Counted from the stretch's first letter, positions 26,362-35,055 are shown. The stretch: DNA of 64,000 nucleotides from Klenkia brasiliensis (GCF_900100695.1 NZ_FNCF01000004.1:124001-188000); one strand, 5' to 3'. Numbers and translations: made by a program. Notes: generated by a model from the letters alone, not told the origin.

Positions 26362-27051
26362 GTGCGACTGCGAGCGACGGCGGCGGTGCTGCTCACCGCG
26401 CTGACCCTGGCCGGCTGCGGCGGGGGCAGCTCCGACGAGTCCCCCGACGACCTGCTGTCCCGGGCCAGGGCCACGCTGGACGACGCCTCCAGCGCGCACT
26501 TCGTGCTCACCAGCGACGGCGCGACCGGCGGCGGCTCGTCCCTGCTCGGCGGCGAGGGCGACATCGCCCGGCCGGCCTCCTTCCGCGGCACCCTGCAGGT
26601 GCAGGCACTCGGCAGCTCGGTCGACGTTCAGGTGGTCTCGGTCGACGGCACGGTCTACGCCCAGCTCCCGCTGACCAGCGGCTTCTCCGTCGTCGACCCG
26701 GCCACCATCGGCGTGGGCGACCCCGGCGCGCTGCTGGACCCCGAGTCGGGCATCAGCCAGCTGCTCACCGCCACGCAGGACCCGCAGCTGGGCGACGAGT
26801 CCCGGGTCGACGGCGAGGTGGTCCGCCAGGTCAGCGGCACGCTGCCCGGCCAGCTGGTCGCCGACCTGCTCACCAGCGAGGACCCGGCGCAGGACGTCGA
26901 CGCCGTCTACTCGATCGCCTCCGACAGCGGTCAGCTGCGCCAGGTGCAGCTGACCGGGCCGTTCTTCTCCGCCGACGCCGAGGGCAGCTACACGATCGTG
27001 CTGTCGGACTACGGGGCCGATGTCTCCATCACCGCACCGCCCACCGGCTGA
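26362..27051 (+). CDS. lprG: LprG/LppX family lipoprotein
   Basis: Exported lipid-binding lipoprotein of 229 residues. The signal peptide RLRATAAVLLTALTLAGC carries a lipobox, with the lipidated Cys at 19. The mature part fits the LppX/LprAFG fold, which encloses a pocket for triacylated lipids (SSAHFVLTSDG, SVDGTVYAQLP, VSGTLPGQLVADLL). It precedes and overlaps an MFS transporter, the same pairing as lprG-Rv1410c (P55) in M. tuberculosis, where the two export lipids to the outer envelope. Start: GTG 26362 behind GGGGAGG. Confidence 0.85.
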   Translation: MRLRATAAVLLTALTLAGCGGGSSDESPDDLLSRARATLDDASSAHFVLTSDGATGGGSSLLGGEGDIARPASFRGTLQVQALGSSVDVQVVSVDGTVYAQLPLTSGFSVVDPATIGVGDPGALLDPESGISQLLTATQDPQLGDESRVDGEVVRQVSGTLPGQLVADLLTSEDPAQDVDAVYSIASDSGQLRQVQLTGPFFSADAEGSYTIVLSDYGADVSITAPPTG

Positions 27052-28747
27052 GGTCGCGGCGCCGGGGCGGGCCGCCGTCGTCCTGGCGACGCTGGCGGTC
27101 CTGGTCTCGGCGGCCGACACCTACGTCGTCGTCCTCGCCCTGCCCGACATCCTCACCGGGGTCGGCGTCGGGCTCGACCAGCTGCAGGAGGCCACCCCGA
27201 TCATCGGGGGCTTCCTCCTGGGCTACACCGCCACCCTGCCGCTGCTGGGTCGCCTGGCGGACCTGCGCGGCCGGGTCCCGGTGCTGGTCGGGTGCCTCCT
27301 GCTCTTCGCGCTGGGCTCGCTGCTGACCGCCACCGCCGTCTCGCTGGGCCCCGCGGTCCTCGGCCGGGGGCTGCAGGGCATCGGCGCCGGAGGGCTGGTC
27401 CCGGCAACCCTGGCGCTGGTGGCCGACCGGTGGCCGCCGGACCGCCGGGCCGTCCCGCTCGGCGTGGTCGGCGCGGTGCAGGAGGCCGGTGCGGTGCTCG
27501 GGCCGCTGGCCGGGGCCGCGGTGCTGGCCGTCTCCCACTGGCGCGCCATCTTCTGGCTCAACCTCGCCCTGGGCGTCGGGCTGGCGGTGGCGCTGCGGGT
27601 GTCCGGGCCCCGCCGGCCCGGGCGCGACCTGGCCGGGGTGGCGTGCGCGGTGGTCGCCGCCGCGGCCCTGGCCCTGCAGCTCGCCGAGCCCGAGCCGCTG
27701 GTCACCGATGTCACGCTGGGGTTGGGCTGGGTGCCGGTCGTGGCTGCCCAGCCGTGGACGACGCCGCTGGTGCTGGTCACCGTCGTGGCGGTGGCCGGGC
27801 TGGTCGCGCGGTCGCTCACCGCGGCCCACCCGGTGCTGCCGCTGCGCGGGCTGCCGGCGCTGGCCCGGGAGGTCGACGTCCTGGGCGCCGTCCTAGTCGT
27901 GGTGGCGCTGGGCAGCCTGGTCTGGGCCTTCGCGGCCGCCGACCCCGCCACCCAGGTCGTCGCGCACGGCCCCGTGCTGCTGCCGCTGGCCGCGGTCGCG
28001 GCGGGGGCGTTCGTGCTGCACGAGCGCCGGACGGCGGAACCCCTGCTGCCGCTGACCGAGCTGCGGCCGGTCGGTGCCTGGGGCGCGCTGGTGGTCAACC
28101 TGCTGGTCGGCGTGGCCCTGGTGGCCGCGCTGGTCGACGTGCCGCTGTTCGCCCGGGCCACCACCGAGACCGACCAGCTGGGTGCGGCCCTGGTGCTGGT
28201 GGAGCTGCTCGTCGCCGTCCCCGTCGGTGCGGTCGCCGGCGGCTGGCTGTGCCGGCGCACCGCGCCGCGCTGGGTCGCCGCGGTCGGCATGGGGCTGGCC
28301 GCCCTGGCCTTCGTGGCGATGACCCGGTGGGACGCCACCTCCCTGGACAGCTGGACCTCCACGGCCGCGCTGCTGGCCGCCGGTCTCGGCTTCGGCCTGG
28401 CCGTCGCGCCGGTCAACGCGGTGCTGCTGGCGGTGACGCCGTCGCGGGTGCACGGCAGCGCCAGCGCGCTGGTCGTCGTGGCCCGCACGGTGGGCATGCT
28501 GGTCGGGCTGTCGCTGTTGACCGCGATCGCGCTGCGCCGGTTCACCGAGGTGGTCCGGGGGATTCCCAGCCCGCTGGTCACCTGCCCGGACACCCCGGCC
28601 GACTGCGCGCCCTACGACCGGGCCGTGGACGCCGCGGTGCTCACCCAGCTGCACACCGTCTTCGCCGGCGCCGCGGTCGCCGCCGCGCTGGCCGCGCTGG
28701 CCGCCGTCCTGCTGCTGCGGACGGCGGCCGTCGACGTCAGACGGTGA
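27020..28747 (+). CDS. MFS transporter, P55/Rv1410-like partner of LprG
   Basis: 575-residue major facilitator with about 14 hydrophobic segments (DHA2 type). Motif A appears as GRLADLRGRVPVLVG, and motif C is in GAVQEAGAVLGPLAG. The context with LprG supports a role in lipid or drug export across the inner membrane. The ATG overlaps the lprG end by 32 nt. Its 3' end overlaps the convergent oxidoreductase gene by 11 bp. Confidence 0.87.
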   Translation: MSPSPHRPPAEVAAPGRAAVVLATLAVLVSAADTYVVVLALPDILTGVGVGLDQLQEATPIIGGFLLGYTATLPLLGRLADLRGRVPVLVGCLLLFALGSLLTATAVSLGPAVLGRGLQGIGAGGLVPATLALVADRWPPDRRAVPLGVVGAVQEAGAVLGPLAGAAVLAVSHWRAIFWLNLALGVGLAVALRVSGPRRPGRDLAGVACAVVAAAALALQLAEPEPLVTDVTLGLGWVPVVAAQPWTTPLVLVTVVAVAGLVARSLTAAHPVLPLRGLPALAREVDVLGAVLVVVALGSLVWAFAAADPATQVVAHGPVLLPLAAVAAGAFVLHERRTAEPLLPLTELRPVGAWGALVVNLLVGVALVAALVDVPLFARATTETDQLGAALVLVELLVAVPVGAVAGGWLCRRTAPRWVAAVGMGLAALAFVAMTRWDATSLDSWTSTAALLAAGLGFGLAVAPVNAVLLAVTPSRVHGSASALVVVARTVGMLVGLSLLTAIALRRFTEVVRGIPSPLVTCPDTPADCAPYDRAVDAAVLTQLHTVFAGAAVAAALAALAAVLLLRTAAVDVRR

Positions 28748-29705
28748 AGACGATCTTCCCGTTCGTGCGGCCCTCGTGCATGCGCTCGAAGCCCTCGCGG
28801 GCCTGGGCCAGCGGCAGCTCGACGTCGATCTGCGGGCGCAGCCCGGTGGTGGCGCACAGCTGCACCAGCTGCTCGAGCTCGGTGCGGGTGCCCATCGTCG
28901 AGCCGATGACCGACAGCTGGGTGAAGAACACCCGGTTCAGCTCGGCGCCGGGGTCGTAGCCGGTGGTGGCGCCCGAGGTGACGATGACGCCGCCGGGCTT
29001 GAGCGACTTCACGCTGTGCGACCAGGTCGCCTTGCCGACGGTCTCCATGACCGCGTCGACCCGCTCGGGGAGCCGGGCACCGCTCTCGAAGGCCTGGTCC
29101 GCGCCGAGCTGCAGGGCGGCGGCCCGCTTCTCCTCCGACCGGCCGGTCACCCACATCCGGTAGCCGGCGGCGCGCCCCAGCGCGACCAGCGCGGTGGCCA
29201 CGCCACCGGAGGCGCCCTGCACCAGCACGGTCTGGCCCGGCTGCAACCCGGCCTTGGTGAACAGCATCCGGTAGGCGGTCAGCCAGGCGGTGGGCAGGCA
29301 GGCGGCCTCGGCGAAGGTCAGGTCGGCCGGCTTGGGCAGCACGTTGCGCGCCGGCACGAGCACCTGCTCGGCCAGCGTGCCCTGGTGCACCTCGGACAGC
29401 AGGGAGCGCTTGGGGTCCAGGGTCTCGTCGCCCGACCACCCCGGGGTGCCGGTGATGACCGCGTGCACGATGACCTCGTTGCCGTCGGCGTCGGTGCCCG
29501 CGGCGTCGCAGCCCAGGATCATCGGCATCCGCTCGGCCGGCAGGCCCACCCCGCGCAGGCTGAACAGGTCGTGGTGGTTGAGCGAGGCCGCCTTCACGTC
29601 GACGACCACCCACCCGTCGCGGGCCTCGGGGGAGGGGCGCTCGCCCACCTCGAGCACGGACAGCGGGTCGTCGGCGGACGGGGTCGACACGAAGGCAGCC
29701 AGCAT
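28737..29705 (-). CDS. Zinc-binding dehydrogenase-family oxidoreductase
   Basis: Medium-chain dehydrogenase/reductase of 322 residues. An N-terminal GroES-like domain (KAASLNHHDLFSLRG, ILGCDAAG) is followed by a Rossmann domain with VLVQGASGGVATALVALG. The pattern fits quinone oxidoreductase/crotonyl-CoA-like members; the cysteine cluster of a structural zinc is absent. Substrate unknown. ATG 29705 lies 6 nt behind a -10 box, so a leaderless mRNA is predicted. Confidence 0.88.
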   Translation of the reverse strand: MLAAFVSTPSADDPLSVLEVGERPSPEARDGWVVVDVKAASLNHHDLFSLRGVGLPAERMPMILGCDAAGTDADGNEVIVHAVITGTPGWSGDETLDPKRSLLSEVHQGTLAEQVLVPARNVLPKPADLTFAEAACLPTAWLTAYRMLFTKAGLQPGQTVLVQGASGGVATALVALGRAAGYRMWVTGRSEEKRAAALQLGADQAFESGARLPERVDAVMETVGKATWSHSVKSLKPGGVIVTSGATTGYDPGAELNRVFFTQLSVIGSTMGTRTELEQLVQLCATTGLRPQIDVELPLAQAREGFERMHEGRTNGKIVFTV

Positions 29706-29711
29706 GGCCGC

Positions 29712-29717
29712 ACGTTA
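29712..29717 (-). promoter_or_regulatory. -10 box for leaderless oxidoreductase mRNA
   Basis: TAACGT on the minus strand ends 6 nt before the ATG at 29705. Confidence 0.55.
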
Positions 29718-29739
29718 ACGGGGCCTCACGTGCCCGGCA

Positions 29740-30735
29740 TCACCGGACGACGACGGCGTGCTCCCCGGCGGGCACGAACTCCCCGACCACCGGCGACCCC
29801 GGCACCTCGCCGGCCAGCAGCAGGCCACCGGAGGTCTGCGCGTCGGCCAGCAGCAGGGCGTCGTCCTCGCCGACCGCGGACAGGTCGGTGTGCGGCGCCA
29901 CCCAGTCCAGGTTCCGCCGCGTGCCGCCGGAGACGTAGCCGTCGGCCACCGACTGCCGGGCGCCGGCCAGGTAGGGGACGTCGGCGGCCGACACCACCGC
30001 GGTGACCCCGCTGGCCCGGGCCATCTTGTAGAGGTGGCCGAGCAGGCCGAACCCGGTGACGTCGGTGCCCGCCCGGATCCCGGCGGCGACCGCGGCGACC
30101 GAGGCCTCGGCGTTGAGCCGGGTCATGGACTCGATGGCCTCCGGCGACGGCTCACCGGTGGCCTTCATCCGGTTGTTCAGGGTGCCCACGCCCAGCGGCT
30201 TGGTCAGGGAGATGGCGTCGCCGGCGGCGGCGCGGTCGTTGCGGATCAGCCGGTCCAGGTCGACCAGCCCGGTGACCGCCATGCCGTAGGTGGGTTCGGG
30301 CGAGTCGATGGAGTGCCCACCGCCGACGTGGCAGCCCGCCGCGTGCGCCACCTCCAGGCCGCCGCGCAGCACCTCGGCGGCGAGCTCGGCGGGCAGCACG
30401 TCCCGCGGCCAGCCCAGCAGGTTCACCGCCACGACGGGCTGCCCGCCCATCGCGTAGACGTCGGACAGCGCGTTGGCCGCGGCGATCCGGCCGAAGGTGT
30501 ACGCGTCGTCCACGACCGGGGTGAAGAAGTCGGCGGTGAGCACCAGCCCCTGACCACCGGGCAGGCGGACCACCGCGGCGTCGTCGCCGTCGTCCAGGCC
30601 GACGACCAGCTCGGTGGCCGGGTCACGCGGGCCGGTGTGGGTGAGCCCGGCGACGACCGCCTCGAGCTCGCCGGGCGGGATCTTGCAGGCGCACCCGCCG
30701 CCGTGCGCGTACTGGGTCAGCCGGGTCGCGGTCAC
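29740..30735 (-). CDS. selD: Selenide, water dikinase (selenophosphate synthase)
   Basis: Makes selenophosphate, the selenium donor, from selenide and ATP. It has 331 residues. The N-terminal glycine-rich loop is HGGGCACKIPPGEL: the catalytic residue is Cys15 (Sec in some organisms), with Lys18 after it. The GLDDGDDAAVV and GGGHSIDSPEPTYGMAVTG segments bind Mg-ATP. GTG 30735 is chosen as the start, with a -10-like TTCACT 7 nt before it. It is transcribed away from the permease-selC-selA-selB series, with 90 bp between, and completes the set for Sec-tRNA synthesis. Because SelD itself uses Cys, it can be made without selenium. Confidence 0.96.
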   Translation of the reverse strand: MTATRLTQYAHGGGCACKIPPGELEAVVAGLTHTGPRDPATELVVGLDDGDDAAVVRLPGGQGLVLTADFFTPVVDDAYTFGRIAAANALSDVYAMGGQPVVAVNLLGWPRDVLPAELAAEVLRGGLEVAHAAGCHVGGGHSIDSPEPTYGMAVTGLVDLDRLIRNDRAAAGDAISLTKPLGVGTLNNRMKATGEPSPEAIESMTRLNAEASVAAVAAGIRAGTDVTGFGLLGHLYKMARASGVTAVVSAADVPYLAGARQSVADGYVSGGTRRNLDWVAPHTDLSAVGEDDALLLADAQTSGGLLLAGEVPGSPVVGEFVPAGEHAVVVR

Positions 30736-30825
30736 CCGCCCCAGTGAACCGGACCGCCCGGGTCGGAGCAGGATGGGCCCCGGCCCGAGCAGGGGGTCGC
30801 CGACGACCGCCGCCGAGGGGATCCC

Positions 30826-31893
30826 GTGACCACCACCGAGCAGCCGCCCGCCACCGACCGCCGCCGCCTGGTGGTCCTGGGCGGCGTCGCCGTCGCGCTC
30901 CTGGTCGGCGGGCTGTGGTGGGCCAAGTACGGGCCCTACGCCGGCAAGGTCCCCGCCGTGCTGGGCAGCCACGACCTCGGTGCCTCCGTCGTCACCGGGG
31001 GCGCCGCCGCTGCGCCGCCGGTCTCGCTGGCCGCAGGCTGGGACTTCACCGTCGCCTACACGGCGGCCATCTGGAAGGCCCTCGTGGTCGGGCTGGTGCT
31101 GGCCGCCGCGGTGCAGGTGCTGCTGCCGGTGAGCTGGCTGCAGCGGGTGCTGGGCCGCCCCGACGCGGGCACGGCCCGCGGCGGGCTGCGGGGCGGGCTG
31201 GCCTCGGTGCCGACGCTGATGTGCTCGTGCTGCGCCGCGCCGCTGGCGGTGGGCCTGCGGCGGGCCCGGGCCGGCACCGGCGCGGTGCTCGCGTTCTGGC
31301 TGGGCAACCCGGCGCTCAACCCCGTCGTGCTGGTCTTCTGCCTGGCGGTGCTGCCGTGGCCGTGGGCGGTGCTGCGGTTCGGCGCCGGGCTGGCCGTGGT
31401 GGTCGGTGCCGTGGCGCTGGCCGGGTTCCTCGCCGGCCGCCGGGGGACGGCGCCGGTCCAGGTGCCCCAGGTGCCGGTCGACACCCGCCCGCTGCCGGTG
31501 CGGTTCGTCGCGGTGCTGGCCGGGCTGTCGGTGCGGCTGCTGCCCGAGTACCTCGCGGTCGTCTTCGTGCTGGGGGTGTTCCGCGGCGTGCTGTTCCCGG
31601 CCGACGCGGGCACCGGCGCCGCCGCGGTCGCCGTCCTGCTCCTCCTCCTGGTCGCCGGGATCGCCCTGCCGGTCCCCACCGGCGGGGAGGTGGCCGTTGT
31701 GGCCGCGGCGCTGGCCGCGGGCCTGGCCGCACCGGCGGCCGCCGTCCTGCTGGTCACGCTGCCGGTGCTCAGCCTGCCGTCGCTGCTGATGGTCCGGCAC
31801 GCGTTCCCGCGGCGGCTGCTCGCGGGGACGACGGCCGTGGTCGCCGCAGTGGCGCTGGCCGGCGCCGGGGTGACGGCCGTGCTGACCGGGTGA
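30826..31893 (+). CDS. DUF318/ArsP-like permease inside the sel locus
   Basis: 355 residues with 8-10 hydrophobic segments in two similar halves (GLASVPTLMCSCCAAPLAVG and GIALPVPTGGEVAVVAAAL). The fold and the CSCC motif place it in the permease family that includes ArsP. It begins 90 bp from selD and ends 21 bp before the tRNA-Sec gene, so it lies inside the selenocysteine locus. A role in moving a selenium compound is plausible by position and by the Cys motif, but it is inference; arsenic or another solute is the alternative. GTG 30826. Confidence 0.75.
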   Translation: MTTTEQPPATDRRRLVVLGGVAVALLVGGLWWAKYGPYAGKVPAVLGSHDLGASVVTGGAAAAPPVSLAAGWDFTVAYTAAIWKALVVGLVLAAAVQVLLPVSWLQRVLGRPDAGTARGGLRGGLASVPTLMCSCCAAPLAVGLRRARAGTGAVLAFWLGNPALNPVVLVFCLAVLPWPWAVLRFGAGLAVVVGAVALAGFLAGRRGTAPVQVPQVPVDTRPLPVRFVAVLAGLSVRLLPEYLAVVFVLGVFRGVLFPADAGTGAAAVAVLLLLLVAGIALPVPTGGEVAVVAAALAAGLAAPAAAVLLVTLPVLSLPSLLMVRHAFPRRLLAGTTAVVAAVALAGAGVTAVLTG

Positions 31894-31901
31894 GCCGCAC
31901 G

Positions 31902-31907
31902 TAGGGT
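31902..31907 (+). promoter_or_regulatory. -10 box for selC placed 7 nt before the mature tRNA 5' end
   Basis: TAGGGT fits TANNNT. Transcription would start at or next to 31915, the first base of the tRNA. No strong -35 is visible. Confidence 0.5.
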
Positions 31908-31914
31908 CGTCGGT

Positions 31915-32010
31915 GGAGGCGTCAGGGTGTCTGGTGGCCCCCGCGGCCTCTAAAGCCGACGTGACCCGGTAGCCGGGTCAGGCGGGTTCGATTCCCGTCC
32001 GCCTCCGCCA
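31915..32010 (+). tRNA. selC: tRNA-Sec with anticodon CUA (reads UAG)
   Basis: 96-nt gene with encoded CCA. Acceptor GGAGGCG (31915-31921) pairs with CGCCTCC, discriminator G, then CCA. The acceptor and T stems together give 13 bp (7+6, or 8+5 with one mismatch), the hallmark of Sec tRNAs. The D arm is long with a TGGT loop. The variable arm is a perfect 8-bp stem, TGACCCGG/CCGGGTCA, with loop TAG. The T loop is TTCGATT. The anticodon loop is CTCTAAA (31948-31954) on a CGGC/GCCG stem; E. coli has CTTCAAA. The anticodon at 31950-31952 is therefore CTA where other bacteria have TCA. The gene sits directly before selA and selB. Sec tRNAs with CUA are reported in Geodermatophilus and Blastococcus (from memory). 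A tRNA-Ser/Leu or plain amber suppressor is unlikely given the 13-bp axis and the flanking genes. Confidence 0.93.
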
Positions 32011-32033
32011 CAGCTCCACCGCCACCCCAGACC

Positions 32034-33320
32034 TTGGGAGACCCGACGACCGACCCCCGCCGGCAGGTGCCCCGCACCGACGCGCTGCTCGCCGACCCCC
32101 GCGTCGCCGCGGCCGCCGACCGGCTCGGCCGCGAGCTGGTCAAGGCGGTCGTCACCGCCGTGCAGCAGCGTGTTCGGGCCGGTGAGGTGCCACCCGTGGA
32201 CGCCGCCGACACCGTGGTCGCCGCGCTGCCGACGTCGGCGGCGAGCCTGCACCGGGTGCTCAACGCCACCGGCGTGCTGGTGCACACCAACCTGGGCCGC
32301 GCGCCCTGGTCGGCCGCCGCGGTCGAGGCGGTGGTCGCGGCCAGCGGCACCACCGACGTCGAGCTCGACCTCGCCACCGGCCGCCGCGGGCCGCGCGGCG
32401 AGGGTGCGATCCAGGCGCTGCTGGCCGCGGTCCCGGCCGCGGAGGCGGCGATCGTGGTGAACAACTGCGCGGCCGCGCTCGCCCTGGTCGCCACCTGCCT
32501 GGGCGGCGAGCTGGTCGTGGCCCGCGGGGAGCTGGTCGAGATCGGCGACGGGTTCCGCATCCCCGACCTGCTGGAGTCCACCGGCGCCCGGCTGCGCGAG
32601 GTGGGGACGACGAACCGGGTGGCCCTCGCCGACTACACCGCGGCCGTCGGGCCCGGCACCGGCGCGGTGCTCAAGATCCACCCGTCGAACTTCGTGGTCC
32701 GCGGCTTCACCCGCTCCGTCGAGGTGGCCGAGCTGGCCGGGGTCGGCGTCCCCGTAGTGGCCGACGTCGGCTCTGGCCTGCTCCGCCCGCACCCGGCGCT
32801 GCCCGACGAGCCGGACCTGCAGACCACGCTGGCCGCCGGCGCCGACCTGGTGCTGTGCAGCGGGGACAAGCTGCTCGGCGGCCCGCAGGCCGGGCTCGTG
32901 CTCGGCCGGGCCGACCTGGTGCAGCGGCTGCGCCGGCACCCGCTCTACCGCGCGCTGCGGGTGGACAAGACCACCCTCGCCGCGCTGGAGGCCACGCTGC
33001 GCGGCCCGGTGCCCCCGGTGCGCCGGATGCTCGAGGCGACCGTGGCGGAGCTGCGCACCCGGGCCGAGGCGGTGGTCGCGGCGCTGGGCGGCGACGCGCA
33101 GGTGGTCGACGCCGGTGCCCGGGTCGGGGGCGGGGGCGCACCCGAGTTCGAGCTGCCCAGCGTGGCGGTGTCGGTCCCGGCCGACCTCGCCGAGCCGCTG
33201 CGCCGCGGCACGCCGCCGGTGGTCGGCTACCTGGCCGAGGGGCGCACGCTGCTGGACCTGCGCAGCCTCGACCCGGCCGACGACGAGGCGCTGGTGGGCG
33301 CCGTGCGCGCGTGCAGGTGA
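32034..33320 (+). CDS. selA: L-seryl-tRNA(Sec) selenium transferase
   Basis: PLP enzyme that converts Ser-tRNA-Sec to Sec-tRNA-Sec with selenophosphate. It has 428 residues from a TTG at 32034. Family landmarks are NATGVLVHTNLGRAPWS, VNNCAAALALV, and the PLP-binding Lys in SGDKLLGGPQAG (about residue 279). The start is uncertain: TTG 32034 lies 24 nt after the tRNA; GTG 32067 (VPRTDALLADPR) would remove 11 residues and still leave the SelA N-terminal domain. Stop TGA is 4 nt before selB. It recognises the tRNA by its shape, not by its anticodon, so a CUA tRNA is a possible substrate. Confidence 0.95.
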   Translation: MGDPTTDPRRQVPRTDALLADPRVAAAADRLGRELVKAVVTAVQQRVRAGEVPPVDAADTVVAALPTSAASLHRVLNATGVLVHTNLGRAPWSAAAVEAVVAASGTTDVELDLATGRRGPRGEGAIQALLAAVPAAEAAIVVNNCAAALALVATCLGGELVVARGELVEIGDGFRIPDLLESTGARLREVGTTNRVALADYTAAVGPGTGAVLKIHPSNFVVRGFTRSVEVAELAGVGVPVVADVGSGLLRPHPALPDEPDLQTTLAAGADLVLCSGDKLLGGPQAGLVLGRADLVQRLRRHPLYRALRVDKTTLAALEATLRGPVPPVRRMLEATVAELRTRAEAVVAALGGDAQVVDAGARVGGGGAPEFELPSVAVSVPADLAEPLRRGTPPVVGYLAEGRTLLDLRSLDPADDEALVGAVRACR

Positions 33321-33324
33321 CCGC

Positions 33325-35055
33325 ATGCAGGTGATCGCCACCGCCGGGCACGTCGACCACGGCAAGTCTGCACTGGTCACCGCGCTCACCGGCATGCAGC
33401 CCGACCGGTGGGAGGAGGAGCGCCGCCGCGGCCTGACCATCGACCTCGGCTTCGCCTGGACGACGCTGCCCGGCGGCCGCACGGTCGCCGTCGTCGACGT
33501 CCCCGGGCACGAGCGGTTCGTCGGCAACATGCTCGCCGGGGTCGGGTCCGTGCCCGCCGCGCTCATCGTGGTCGCCGCCGACGACGGCTGGTCCGCGCAG
33601 ACCGCCGAGCACGTCGCGGTGCTCGACGCGCTCGGGGTCGCGCACGGGCTGCTGGTGGTGACCAAGTCCGACCTGGCCGACCCCGCCCCCGTGCTCGCCG
33701 ACGTGCGGGAGCGGCTGGCCGCCACCTCGCTGGCCGGCATCCCCGGGGTGGCGGCGAGCTCGCGCACCGGGGACGGCGTCCCCGCGGTCGCCGCCGCGTT
33801 GGACGAGGTGCTGGCCGGCCTGCCCGCCCCCGACCCCGCCGCGCCCGTGCGGCTGTGGGTGGACCGGGCCTTCACCATCCGCGGCGCCGGCACCGTCGTC
33901 ACCGGCACCCTCGCCGCCGGCACGGTCACCGCCGGAGACCGGCTGTCCCTCGGCGGCCAGGACGTCGTCGTCCGCGGCCTGCAGTCCCTGGGCGCACCGG
34001 TGGAGCGCGCCGGGGCCACCGCCCGGGTGGCGCTGAACCTGCGCGGGGTGGCCGTGGAGGACCTCTCCCGCGGCGACGCGCTGCTCACCCCGGGGGCGTT
34101 CCGGGAGACCGCCGAGGCCGACGTCGTGCTGACCCGCACGGTGGACAAGCTGCCCGCCGAGCTGGTGGTGCACATCGGCTCGGCCACGGTCGCTGCCCGG
34201 GTGCGGCCGCTGGACGGCGCCGCGGTCCGGCTGCGGCTGGCCGCCCCGCTCCCGCTGCGGGTGGGTGACCGGCTGCTGCTGCGCGACCCGGGCAGCCGCA
34301 CCGTGCACGGCGCCGACGTCCGCGACGTCGACCCGCCGGAGCTGCGCCGCCGCGGTGCCGCCCGGGCCCGCGCAGCCGACCTCGCCGCCGGCGGGGGAGC
34401 GGCCGCCGACCTGGCCCGCCGCCGGGTGGTGCCGCTCGCCGACTTCACCGCGATGGGCTGGCCGGTCCCCGCGGGCGCGACCACGGTCGGGCGCTGGCTG
34501 CTGGCCCCCGGCCTGGCCGACGAGCTGGCCGCCCGGGTGCCCGCCGTGGTCGCCCGCTACCGGCAGCTGCGCCCGCTGGAGCCCGGCCCGCCGACCGCGG
34601 TGCTGCGCAGCGCGCTGGACCTGCCCGACGCCGACCTGGTGGCCGGGCTGGTCCGCCCGCCCCTGGCGCTGCGCGACGGCCGGGTGGTGAGCGCCGACGG
34701 CGGCCTGCCCGAGCCGGTGCAGCGGGCGGTCACCGAGGTGCTGGCCCGGTTGGCCGCCGACCCGTTCGCCGCGCCCGACGCCGAGCAGCTGGCCGCCGCC
34801 GGGCTGGGCCCGCGCGAGCTCGCGGCCGCGGTCCGCGACGGCCAGCTCGTGCGCGTGGCGGAGGGCGTCGTGCTGGCCCCGGGGGTGGAGGAACGGGCCC
34901 GCCGGGCGCTGGCCGGGTTGCCGCAGCCGTTCACCCTCAGCCAGGCCCGGCAGGCCTGGGGGACGTCGCGCCGGGTCGCCGTCCCGCTGGCCGAGTGGCT
35001 GGACGCGCGCGGCGTCACCGTGCGGCTGGGCGACGCCACCCGGAGGCTGCGGTGA
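33325..35055 (+). CDS. selB: Selenocysteine-specific elongation factor SelB
   Basis: EF-Tu-like GTPase that binds Sec-tRNA-Sec and the SECIS hairpin of the mRNA. It has 576 residues. G1 is GHVDHGKSA (8-16) and switch 2 lies in VVDVPGHERFVGNM; TKSD is G4. Beta-barrel domains 2 and 3 follow, then about 210 residues of winged-helix repeats that bind SECIS RNA (HLPQ-type segment LPQPFTLSQARQAWGTSRR). ATG 33325. SelB selects the site by SECIS, so ordinary UAG stops can still terminate. The gene overlaps the downstream GNAT gene by 4 nt. Confidence 0.95.
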   Translation: MQVIATAGHVDHGKSALVTALTGMQPDRWEEERRRGLTIDLGFAWTTLPGGRTVAVVDVPGHERFVGNMLAGVGSVPAALIVVAADDGWSAQTAEHVAVLDALGVAHGLLVVTKSDLADPAPVLADVRERLAATSLAGIPGVAASSRTGDGVPAVAAALDEVLAGLPAPDPAAPVRLWVDRAFTIRGAGTVVTGTLAAGTVTAGDRLSLGGQDVVVRGLQSLGAPVERAGATARVALNLRGVAVEDLSRGDALLTPGAFRETAEADVVLTRTVDKLPAELVVHIGSATVAARVRPLDGAAVRLRLAAPLPLRVGDRLLLRDPGSRTVHGADVRDVDPPELRRRGAARARAADLAAGGGAAADLARRRVVPLADFTAMGWPVPAGATTVGRWLLAPGLADELAARVPAVVARYRQLRPLEPGPPTAVLRSALDLPDADLVAGLVRPPLALRDGRVVSADGGLPEPVQRAVTEVLARLAADPFAAPDAEQLAAAGLGPRELAAAVRDGQLVRVAEGVVLAPGVEERARRALAGLPQPFTLSQARQAWGTSRRVAVPLAEWLDARGVTVRLGDATRRLR

